Assembly (NCBI RefSeq): GCF_004340525.1
Contig: NZ_SLWX01000010.1
Span: 1-64,000 of the forward strand
Length of the DNA: 64,000 bases
Source of the DNA: Chromatocurvus halotolerans
GTDB lineage: Bacteria; Pseudomonadota; Gammaproteobacteria; Pseudomonadales; Halieaceae
Direction: 5' to 3'
The translations under genes were made by a program, and so were the position numbers. The notes beneath the pieces were generated by a model, which worked only from the letters and a program-made list of their open reading frames with translations, ran no database searches and was not told the origin of the DNA. Shown here one piece after another: positions 1-6,053 of this stretch (its first letter is position 1; each line of letters opens with the position of its first letter).

Positions 1-63
1 CGCACTCAGAACCACCAGAAGCAAAACTAACAGCTTTGAACCGTTACCACGACTTTAAACCGT

Positions 64-89
64 GTCTGTCGGACGTGAGTCCGACAGAC
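64..89. repeat. Perfect 11-bp stem hairpin
   Basis: GTCTGTCGGAC at 64-74 is the exact reverse complement of GTCCGACAGAC at 79-89, with a 4-base loop. No T run follows on either strand, so it is not a standard intrinsic terminator. It lies just beyond the stop codon of the interrupted cassette frame and could be part of a cassette boundary structure. Confidence 0.6.
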
Positions 90-216
90 TGCTAGGCGCT
101 AACGCCGCTAACACGCGCAGCTTTGTAACGCAGGCGAAGCCGTAACGAAAAAGCTGTCGCTGTGATTCCATAAGTGCGCAAGCCGGATTTCTCTTTGCTG
201 ACGATGGTGTTGGTCT

Positions 217-224
217 CTTTATTT
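217..224. repeat. Target site duplication, left copy (CTTTATTT)
   Basis: The eight bases CTTTATTT directly before the left IS end recur at 1525-1532 directly after the right end. Eight-base duplications are usual for ISL3-family insertion. Confidence 0.92.
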
Positions 225-1524
225 GGGCCTTCACCAAATCGAGTGGGTAGATTAGCCTTGTGTGCATGAAAGATACACAGCTCTATAGCCAGATACTCGG
301 TATCCAGAAGCCCTGGAAGGTGTCCTCCGTCAATGTCTCGCTCGCAGACGATGAAGTTGAGGTTGAGGTGAACTATGCCGGGGATAAACTCAGTTGCCCC
401 AGGTGCGGAACCGCATGCCCGAGGTACGACAAGCGGCGGCGACGCTGGCGACACCTGGACACCTGTCAGTTGAAAACGCTGCTGGTGGCAGACGTGCCGC
501 GAGTGGAATGCCAAGAACATGGCGTTGTGACGGTCGATGTGCCCTGGGCGGAACCGGGAAGCGGGTTCACAGCCCTGTTCGAGGCATTAGTGATCGATTG
601 GCTGAAGACGGCAGCGGTCAGTGCGGTAGCCGAGCGACTGCGTCTGAGCTGGAACGCTGTCGATGGAATTATGCAGCGCGCTGTCCGGCGCGGCTTGTCG
701 CGTCGGGAGGCCATGGCACCGAAGCGATTGAGCGTAGACGAGACCTCCTACCGCAAGGGCCACGATTACATCACGGTGGTGACGGATCAGGCGTCCGGCA
801 CTGTTCTTCACGTCGCCGACGATCGCGTAACAGCGAGCCTGGGTAGCTTCTACGAGCAACTGGATGAGGAGCAGCGCAACGGAATCGAGGCGGTCTGCAT
901 GGACATGTGGCCGGCCTACATCAAGGCAACGCGAGCGGCGATTCCTGATGCCGACCAGAAGATTGCGTTTGATCGCTTTCACGTCGCGCAGTACCTGGGC
1001 AAAGGCGTCGATCAGGTCCGCCGTGATGAGCATCGTCAGCTGGTCAAGGGCGGCGACCAGCAGCTGAAGGGTACCAAATACCAGTGGCTGCGAAACCGCG
1101 GCAACATGAGCTGGCATCAGCGGCGAGCGTTCACCACGCTGCGCCAGTCCAGCCTGAAAACTGCCCGCGCCTGGGCCATGAAAGAGTTCGCGGCGCAGTT
1201 ATGGCATTACCAGCACCGCACCTGGGCGCTAAAGGGCTGGAAGCGGCTGATCAACTGGATGGTTCGTAGCCGCCTTGCACCCATGAAGAAAGTGGCGGGC
1301 ACGCTGAAGAAGTCCCTGTGGGGCATTATCAACGCGGTGATACTGAAAGCCGACAACAGCTTTGCGGAGAGCATCAACAGTCGCATCAAGACGGTGAAGG
1401 TACGTGCCCGCGGATTCCGGAACAAGCAACGATTCCGCAACGCCATTTACTTCCACCTGGGTGGGCTTGAGCTTTATCCTGCCGGAACGGCGCGATGATT
1501 ACCCACCATGACTGGGGAAGACCC
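225..1524 (+). mobile_element. ISL3-family insertion sequence, complete, 1300 bp
   Basis: The element has imperfect terminal inverted repeats. The left end begins GGGCCTTCACC and the right end, read inward on the minus strand, begins GGGTCTTCCCC. Both contain the block GTGGGTA about 18 bases in. It is flanked by an exact 8-bp duplication (CTTTATTT at 217-224 and 1525-1532) and holds one full transposase gene. Clean ends, the intact gene and the exact duplication suggest a recent insertion that could still be active. It lies inside an integron cassette and splits that cassette's reading frame. ISL3 family is inferred from the transposase and the 8-bp duplication. Confidence 0.93.
266..1498 (+). 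CDS. ISL3-family transposase
   Basis: A 410-residue DDE transposase that would cut and rejoin the ends of its own element. The N-terminal part has a zinc-ribbon/helix-turn-helix (CPRCGTACPRY near residue 47, then C...C.EH), as in ISL3 transposases. Candidate catalytic acids are in VDETS, CMDMW and NSFAESINSRIK, in the order expected for DDE enzymes. The gene fills the element and stops 26 bases before its right end. ATG at 266 is chosen; a GTG two codons upstream is an alternative. No frameshift or internal stop is seen, so the gene appears intact. It reads opposite to the cassette genes it is inserted among. Confidence 0.93.
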   Translation: MKDTQLYSQILGIQKPWKVSSVNVSLADDEVEVEVNYAGDKLSCPRCGTACPRYDKRRRRWRHLDTCQLKTLLVADVPRVECQEHGVVTVDVPWAEPGSGFTALFEALVIDWLKTAAVSAVAERLRLSWNAVDGIMQRAVRRGLSRREAMAPKRLSVDETSYRKGHDYITVVTDQASGTVLHVADDRVTASLGSFYEQLDEEQRNGIEAVCMDMWPAYIKATRAAIPDADQKIAFDRFHVAQYLGKGVDQVRRDEHRQLVKGGDQQLKGTKYQWLRNRGNMSWHQRRAFTTLRQSSLKTARAWAMKEFAAQLWHYQHRTWALKGWKRLINWMVRSRLAPMKKVAGTLKKSLWGIINAVILKADNSFAESINSRIKTVKVRARGFRNKQRFRNAIYFHLGGLELYPAGTAR

Positions 1525-1532
1525 CTTTATTT
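1525..1532. repeat. Target site duplication, right copy (CTTTATTT)
   Basis: Exact match to 217-224, immediately outside the right inverted repeat of the ISL3 element. Confidence 0.92.
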
Positions 1533-1779
1533 ATGCTCACCAATTGGATTGTGTGGCGGCCCAGAGGAATGACTTTAAGAAAGTACAGCTTCAGCGAATA
1601 CGGAATCCCGACTTGCCAGTCACCGGAAAGAGCACCTTGCTGCAAAGGCTCAAAGCTCACGAGCGGTGACGCGACGAACTGTAATGACTTTGGCTCGATG
1701 ATCTTCCGCCAAAGATCTCGTTCCGAGCACGCCAGTCGAATAGAAATGCGGGCAATCATGGTTTTTCTTCTCTTCGTGC

Positions 1780-1857
1780 GGCTAACGCCCGCAACAGCGG
1801 TGCTGCGTTAGCAGCGCCCGTTGACTGAAAGGAGCAGACTGCTTGCACTGGTTAACT
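1780..1857 (-). other. attC recombination site 5
   Basis: Read on the minus strand the site starts with AGTTAAC, right after the stop of the gene at 1852, and ends with GTTAGCC. Its interior contains an inverted repeat (GCTGCTAACGCAGC) as expected for a folded attC. It bounds the chimeric amidohydrolase cassette (about 1786-2190) on its distal side. Confidence 0.75.
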
Positions 1858-2188
1858 ACCTGCAGGCCTATACAGTTCAAGAGCATTCTTCTCCAAGACG
1901 GCTGTTACTAAATCTGCTTCGATACTGTCTACTAATAGCAGCAAATCTTCATCTGTGTATAGTTTAGGCACCCTAGTCGATGGCTGGTCTGTTCCAAACA
2001 TTAATGACTGTGGGTTTGCAGTGCAAATATCTCTTAGGGCCTGATGCACATCGAAATCAACCCGACCAAAGCCTGTTGCTTTTACTCTGACGCCTTTTTC
2101 CACGAATTTGAGAAGATTAGGTAGCAGGCAGAGCCCCGCAAAGATCATTGAACTCTTCGTAAGTCATCTCGGAGCGTGCAAGACTCAT
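1852..2188 (-). pseudogene. Chimeric decayed cassette: YjbR-like start joined to an amidohydrolase tail
   Basis: Two frames are fused in this cassette. From ATG 2188 a 23-codon frame reads MSLARSEMTYEEFNDLCGALPAT and stops; this resembles the start of MmcQ/YjbR-family proteins. In another frame, from ATG 2148, 98 residues match the C-terminal end of an amidohydrolase-2 TIM-barrel protein (VKATGFGRVDFDV, then LMFGTDQPSTR with the conserved Asp). The N-terminal two thirds of the amidohydrolase, with its metal-binding HxH, is missing. The product is unlikely to be an active enzyme. The likely history is recombination or deletion between two cassettes. Family assignments are from remembered consensus sequences. 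Confidence 0.6.
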
Positions 2189-2239
2189 AACGCTGCAGGC
2201 AGCGGCGGCTAAGCCGCCCGCTGCCGTGCCTGGTTATTG
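2185..2239 (-). other. attC recombination site 4
   Basis: Read on the minus strand: CAATAAC core, then a GC-rich stem (CAGGCACGGCAGCGG... paired with ...CCGCTGCCTG) and a GTTATGA core. It starts four bases after the stop of the 86-residue cassette gene. It is nearly the same as attC 4418-4472, so cassette 4 and cassette 1 are copies including their attC sites. Confidence 0.85.
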
Positions 2240-2243
2240 AAGC

Positions 2244-2504
2244 TCAGAGAAAGGCAATCCGATTGCCACGTTGCCGGAGCGTAGGCGGAGGCCTCAACCC
2301 GACAGAAGCAGCGTGAACGAAACTGCTCGCCCCCCGTGAACGACTGACTTTGCAGGCGGCATCGTTGAAGACGAAGTAACGTCTCCGCGGAGACGTTTTT
2401 CCGTTATAAATGGCACCAGGAACAGACTCGCCGAGATATAAGCCAAACCAAGGTTTTGAGGCCGGGTTCCCTAATCGAAGTACCTGACTTGCCGTGACCT
2501 GCAT
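2244..2504 (-). CDS. Cassette ORF of unknown function (repeat cassette, copy 2)
   Basis: An 86-codon frame that starts just after the cassette boundary and stops just before attC 4, as cassette genes normally do. The protein is basic (SPRRRY, SRSRG, near the middle), with no signal peptide, membrane segment or domain I recognise. A near copy lies at 4473-4722, about nine bases in ten the same, but there the frame shifts near its 3' end and has no stop before its attC. An 18-base perfect palindrome followed by TTTTT on the opposite strand lies within the frame. The element may therefore be an RNA or terminator cassette rather than a protein gene. Both readings remain open. Confidence 0.4.
   Translation of the reverse strand: MQVTASQVLRLGNPASKPWFGLYLGESVPGAIYNGKTSPRRRYFVFNDAACKVSRSRGASSFVHAASVGLRPPPTLRQRGNRIAFL
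2379..2400 (+). terminator. Rho-independent terminator inside repeat cassette (copy 2)
   Basis: ACGTCTCCGCGGAGACGT is a perfect 18-base palindrome followed on the + strand by five T. It would stop + strand transcription, that is transcription running against the cassette genes towards attI and intI. The hairpin and T run are fully conserved in the second copy at 4597-4618, while flanking bases differ. Confidence 0.65.
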
Positions 2505-2529
2505 TTCGCGATTCCTTGCGGGGATCGCT

Positions 2530-2614
2530 CAATAACGCCCGCATAAACGGTACCCGACTAGGGCGTCCGTTGGAGGCCCATCGGGCCGGAACGAATTTAA
2601 TGCACTGGTTATGT
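2530..2614 (-). other. attC recombination site 3
   Basis: Minus-strand reading: ACATAAC core a few bases after the GFA gene's stop, then CAGTGCATTAAATTCG, a variable inner stem (GGCCCGATGGGCC), and a final GGGCGTTATTG core. The layout is a typical environmental attC and resembles attC 2. Confidence 0.88.
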
Positions 2615-2620
2615 GGTGAT

Positions 2621-3022
2621 TCACGTTGGCAGGCCCTCGAACTTCGGTACCTCCGCCAACCGCTCATCCCAAACGGCTTTGCTGGATGAGAATATATGCG
2701 CCGTTGGCAACATCGTTAATTGAGAATCCAAACACCCTGCAGGAACAACGACTAAATTCGTGACTGGCGAATTCGGCAATGCTGAACCACACAACTTACA
2801 AAAGCTCCGGCTATGATCCGTATCTGGAAGCGTAAAGGAAGCCACGACATCTGCACCCGATTGCCAGATCAATTTAGCAGAATGCGAGAATAAATTTGCC
2901 GCATGGGCCGAACCCGTATCTTTTTGGCAATGCCTACAATGGCACAAGTAGAAGCTATCGAATTCACCTTTGACCCAAAAGCTCACCGTGCCGCACAGAC
3001 AAGAACCGAAATGATCAGTCAT
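2621..3022 (-). CDS. GFA-family zinc protein (cassette-borne)
   Basis: A 133-residue member of the GFA/CENP-V-like family, the fold first named for S-(hydroxymethyl)glutathione synthase; most members have unknown substrates. Zinc-binding cysteines are clear: CLCG near residue 9, CHCRHC near residue 28 and CKLCG near residue 77. Length is usual for the family. It starts about 40 bases inside cassette 3 and its stop is a few bases from attC 3, so it is the sole gene of a mobile cassette. Base composition is visibly more AT-rich than the chromosomal genes to the right. A role in handling glutathione-bound aldehydes is possible but not shown. Confidence 0.85.
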   Translation of the reverse strand: MTDHFGSCLCGTVSFWVKGEFDSFYLCHCRHCQKDTGSAHAANLFSHSAKLIWQSGADVVASFTLPDTDHSRSFCKLCGSALPNSPVTNLVVVPAGCLDSQLTMLPTAHIFSSSKAVWDERLAEVPKFEGLPT

Positions 3023-3055
3023 CAGAACCTCTTCCGTGGCCTAGAGGTGAAATGC

Positions 3056-3134
3056 GCATAACGCCCGCCATAAACGGCGCGAGCTTGCGAGCGTCCGGCG
3101 ACGGAAGGGAGCGAATTTAATGGCTTGGTTATGC
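3056..3134 (-). other. attC recombination site 2
   Basis: Bounded by GCATAAC (3056-3062) and GTTATGC (3128-3134). On the minus strand it reads GCATAACCAAGCCATTAAAT, then an inner stem built on GGACGCTCGC/GCGAGC, and ends GGGCGTTATGC. It closes the hydrolase cassette. Confidence 0.88.
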
Positions 3135-3209
3135 GCCAGCTTCTGACACTCCGTTTGAGTGATATCAGCATCTCACCCGATCACCTACACCTGAAACACC
3201 CTAACGACA

Positions 3210-4322
3210 TCAATTGGATGAACCGCTTTCTAAAACGGTTTCTAAAAGCCATTTTAGTTGCACATCGTAATATCCGTCACTCTTTATAGGGCTTTTCATA
3301 TTCTGCATCTCGCGGATGCTTCCAGTCTCAGAAACATGAAGGTTATGATCAGCATCTTCAAATGATGCGACTACCAGCGAAGCTTTCGGGTTCTGACCGA
3401 TGGTGGCTTGGTACATTTTGGAGGTCTTGTGCCAATCAACATTCAAATCCCGCTCACCGAATATCGCTAACGTGTCGACTTCCAGAGAAGATAGCATGGC
3501 TTCAAAATTCTCAATAAAGACATAGGAGCACATATCGTCGTCGATATTCGCGCAGGTGCCGGCATTGCAGGCTAGTTGTTGCGCTTCATACTGTGCGCGG
3601 CTTTGCCATTCGCCGCGCATTTGCTTGATGTATTCATTCGCGCGTAGTTGTTGAGTGGCGCTCTGATAAAGATCAAAGCTCCCTCCGGAGCGAAAGATAT
3701 TACATCCAGCGCGCCATTCTTCCGCTAACTTTTCAGCTTGCTCAACAGTGCCACCTTCATGAGGTAAATTTGACAACAGTAAATAAGAAAAATTGTCTTC
3801 TGCGGTCGTACCGCTAACCGATATCCAAAAATTGATATTTGAGTCTGTTGATAACGCAATTGGCGCGATCCAGCCGGCACGGCTAATACCCCAAATACCG
3901 ATTCGATCGGATCCAGGAGCGTTGACCTGCCGAAGATAGCTCACCGCGTCCAGTACTTCCTCAGCACTGCTAAACACGGATTGGTTAATATCGAACGCGC
4001 CTTCGCTTTGCCCTTGACCGGGTTTATCCCAGACTGCTGTGGCAATGCCGATCTCATTAAATCGCTGACGCAGGTCAGCATAAGAGTTCCGTCCACGGAT
4101 ATCTGACCCACCGTAGCCATGTACGAATATGATTAACGCCTCGCTCACGTTTTTGGCGGGAGTGTCGAAGATACCGGATAAAGTTAGACCGTTCGAGTCA
4201 AATGTGAAATCTACGGTAGTACCTGGTATAAAACGGACTTCTGGTGTTGTCTTCTTTTGTTCTTGCTCAGTGGTACAGGAACTAAGGACAACTACAATAA
4301 CGGCAATAATCAAGTTTCTCAC
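3210..4322 (-). CDS. Alpha/beta-hydrolase lipoprotein (cassette-borne)
   Basis: A 370-residue hydrolase probably exported and lipid-anchored: residues 1-17 form a hydrophobic signal ending in the lipobox LSSC. The hydrolase core has the oxyanion HGYGG near residue 68, a nucleophile elbow GISRAG near residue 145, a probable acid in GERDLNVDW and the His in DADHNLH. The pattern fits the serine-aminopeptidase/dienelactone-hydrolase-like branch; the substrate is unknown. It fills cassette 2 (about 3062-4423), with attC 1 on its 5' side and attC 2 on its 3' side. As the second cassette from attI it should be reachable by a cassette promoter. Base composition is AT-rich relative to the core genes. 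Confidence 0.8.
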   Translation of the reverse strand: MRNLIIAVIVVVLSSCTTEQEQKKTTPEVRFIPGTTVDFTFDSNGLTLSGIFDTPAKNVSEALIIFVHGYGGSDIRGRNSYADLRQRFNEIGIATAVWDKPGQGQSEGAFDINQSVFSSAEEVLDAVSYLRQVNAPGSDRIGIWGISRAGWIAPIALSTDSNINFWISVSGTTAEDNFSYLLLSNLPHEGGTVEQAEKLAEEWRAGCNIFRSGGSFDLYQSATQQLRANEYIKQMRGEWQSRAQYEAQQLACNAGTCANIDDDMCSYVFIENFEAMLSSLEVDTLAIFGERDLNVDWHKTSKMYQATIGQNPKASLVVASFEDADHNLHVSETGSIREMQNMKSPIKSDGYYDVQLKWLLETVLESGSSN

Positions 4323-4417
4323 AACTTTTCTCCTCGCGTATCAATCAACTCGATCCAAAATCCATCCTGATGCGATTATGATTTCGCCGCAATTTACGAG
4401 GCTGCTCCTGCCTTTCG

Positions 4418-4472
4418 GCATAACGCTGCAGGCAGTGGCGGCGACGCCGTCCGCTGCCCTGCCTGGTTATTG
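4418..4472 (-). other. attC recombination site 1
   Basis: Bounded by GCATAAC (4418-4424) and GTTATTG (4466-4472), with paired GC-rich arms between. It closely matches attC 4 (2185-2239), in line with duplication of the whole short cassette. Confidence 0.82.
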
Positions 4473-4596
4473 CAGCGCCTATAAAGGCATTCCGGAGCGT
4501 AGGCGGAGGCCCCAGCTTAACAGAAGCACCGTGAACGAAACTGTTCAACCCCCGTGAACGGCTGACTTTGCAAGCGGCATCGTTGAAGACGAAGTA

Positions 4597-4618
4597 ACGT
4601 CTCCGCGGAGACGTTTTT
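4597..4618 (+). terminator. Rho-independent terminator inside repeat cassette (copy 1)
   Basis: The same 18-base palindrome and five-T run as at 2379-2400, on the + strand. Here it sits about 450 bases before intI and would block read-through from the array towards attI. Confidence 0.65.
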
Positions 4619-4747
4619 CCATTATAAATGGCACCAGGAACAGACTCGCTGAGATATAAGCCAAACCAAGGTTTTGAGGCCGGGTTCCCTAATCGAAGCA
4701 CCGGACTTGCCGTGAACTGCATTTCTCGATTCCTTGCGGCGAGCGCT

Positions 4748-4900
4748 CAATAACAGCTAAGTATACGAACCCAACCGTATAACACGCTTCCGATTAACAC
4801 CATCGTCATCTCTATTTTCAGTCGGCAATCAAACATGAAATCAACGTCCTACACATAGCCGATATTAATTTCACAAGATAACCGGAACAGTCCCGTTGAA
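4748..4900 (-). other. attI integration site (right limit approximate)
   Basis: The outermost cassette core CAATAAC (4748-4754; GTTATTG on the minus strand) marks the point where the first cassette joins attI. The sequence changes abruptly from cassette to a unique AT-rich stretch that continues to the integrase promoter. The integrase-binding part of attI should lie within the next 100 or so bases, but I cannot place its sites. No gene is seen between 4755 and 5063. Confidence 0.65.
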
Positions 4901-5027
4901 CCGTTTCATCATATAAAACCATCACGGTTTTCCCATTCCAATGAAATATCAATCTGTTGCTGAACCTACCTCAATAAATCTCACACCCTCCCGCTGAAAA
5001 CCGGCTTGAAAATCCGGGAACATATTA

Positions 5028-5047
5028 TACTGTATATACGTACAGTA
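5028..5047. promoter_or_regulatory. LexA (SOS) box upstream of intI
   Basis: TACTGTATATACGTACAGTA matches the LexA consensus CTGT-N8-ACAG perfectly and is itself nearly palindromic. It lies 17 bases before the intI start and overlaps the likely promoter (a TTGAAA at 5006-5011 and TATACT/TGTATA just downstream). LexA binding would repress intI, and with it the adjacent dnaE2, until DNA damage. Confidence 0.93.
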
Positions 5048-5063
5048 TAAGTGGTACTCTGCC

Positions 5064-6050
5064 ATGGACGACATTCGGCCAAGCATACCCCGGGAACCGG
5101 TACGCCTTCTGGATCAGGTGCGCCGGCATATGCGTGATGCAGGCTACGCCTGGAAAACGGAAAAGACCTACATCCACTGGATGCGGCGCTTCATTCTGTT
5201 CCACGGAAAGCAGCACCCATCTCGCATGTCGTCAGAGCATATCAACGGCTTTCTGAGCAGCCTGGCGAATGAACGCAACTGCTCTCCAGCCACGCAGCGG
5301 GTTGCGCTGAATTCACTGATCTATTTGTTCACAAAATTCCTGGGCGCCAATCTTGACCAGTTGTATTTCAACAGAGCATCGCCGAAGCGTCACCTGCCCA
5401 CCGTACTCACACATACTGAGGTGATGCATATTCTTGAGCACACCGCGGCCAATCATCGGCTCATGCTCGAGTTACTGTACGGCACTGGCTTACGCCAGAA
5501 CGAAATGCTGAGCCTGCGCATCAAGGACCTGGACTTCGAGCTGTCAACCATCACCGTGCGTTCTGGTAAAGGCGACAAGGATCGCGTCACGCTGTTACCT
5601 GAAAAGCTCAAGCCCTACCTGCAGGAACAGATCAGAAAAGCAGAAAAACAGCATAGACGCGATCTGGAAGATGGGTTTGGCGAGGTCTACCTTCCCTACG
5701 CACTCGCAAGAAAATACCCCAATGCTGCAAAGGAAACGGCCTGGCAATTCCTCTTTCCTTCCTCATCCATAGGGCCGGACCCGCGAACGGGTGTATTGCG
5801 CCGTCACCATCTGCACGAGTCATCTCTGCGGAAAGCCCTGACCAACGCGCGCAGGGCGTCTGGTATCTGCAAGCCGGTCAAGTGCCACACGTTCCGCCAC
5901 AGCTTTGCGACGCGGCTTCTGCAGCAGGGATACGATCTGCGAACCATTCAGAAGCTGCTTGGGCACAGCGACGTAAGAACCACTGAGATATACACCCATG
6001 TGCTCGGGCGCGGCGCCATGGGCGTCCGCAGCCCGCTCGACATCCCCTGA
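5064..6050 (+). CDS. intI: Integron integrase (site-specific tyrosine recombinase)
   Basis: This 328-residue tyrosine recombinase inserts and excises cassettes at attI and attC. An N-terminal SAM-like DNA-binding domain (about residues 10-105) is followed by the catalytic domain with R in TGLRQNE, HTFRH, LLGHSD and the nucleophile Tyr in TTEIYTHV. The IntI-specific insert that separates integron integrases from XerC/D is present (ALARKYPNAAKETAWQFLFP, about residues 212-231). No frameshift is seen. The gene points away from the array, the normal integron layout. A perfect LexA box precedes it, and the dnaE2 ATG lies three bases after its stop. Confidence 0.96.
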   Translation: MDDIRPSIPREPVRLLDQVRRHMRDAGYAWKTEKTYIHWMRRFILFHGKQHPSRMSSEHINGFLSSLANERNCSPATQRVALNSLIYLFTKFLGANLDQLYFNRASPKRHLPTVLTHTEVMHILEHTAANHRLMLELLYGTGLRQNEMLSLRIKDLDFELSTITVRSGKGDKDRVTLLPEKLKPYLQEQIRKAEKQHRRDLEDGFGEVYLPYALARKYPNAAKETAWQFLFPSSSIGPDPRTGVLRRHHLHESSLRKALTNARRASGICKPVKCHTFRHSFATRLLQQGYDLRTIQKLLGHSDVRTTEIYTHVLGRGAMGVRSPLDIP

Positions 6051-6053
6051 CCC

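Larger units (their letters stand above)
1..224. other. Distal, truncated end of the integron cassette array
   Basis: This stretch left of the insertion sequence holds the 3' part of an interrupted cassette reading frame (stop codon at 92-94 on the minus strand) and a perfect hairpin at 64-89. GTTAGC-type motifs lie around 95-115 and could belong to a degenerate attC, but I could not find a convincing partner core site. No separate gene is supported here. The array probably continues beyond the left edge. Confidence 0.45.
92..1759 (-). pseudogene. Integron cassette ORF interrupted by the ISL3 element
   Basis: The minus-strand frame opens at 1759, just inside attC 1780-1857, and runs into the IS. 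If the IS and one target copy are removed, the frame continues without a shift from ...VSINK into ETNTIVSKEK... and stops at 92-94, giving a protein of about 119 residues. The two halves are in the same frame on both sides of the duplicated CTTTATTT, which supports one original gene. I do not recognise a family. The last 20 or so residues are rich in arginine and leucine and may be read through a degenerate attC rather than true protein. The present gene would make an 86-residue product ending in IS-derived sequence. Confidence 0.6.
4345..4722 (-). pseudogene. Repeat cassette copy 1, frame running through attC
   Basis: This first cassette after attI (about 4424-4753) is a near copy of the one at 2191-2535. 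From ATG 4722 the same protein start is read, but a deletion near the 3' end removes the stop that copy 2 has before its attC. The frame therefore runs through attC 1 into the next cassette. Either this copy is decayed or the element does not act through protein. The sequence is strongly conserved up to the boundary and then diverges, as expected for a cassette excised and re-inserted as a unit. Confidence 0.5.

Noticed and set aside
92-520. A minus-strand frame at 92-520 as a gene of its own
   Set aside because: Its first half is antisense to the transposase and its second half is the 3' end of the IS-split cassette gene.
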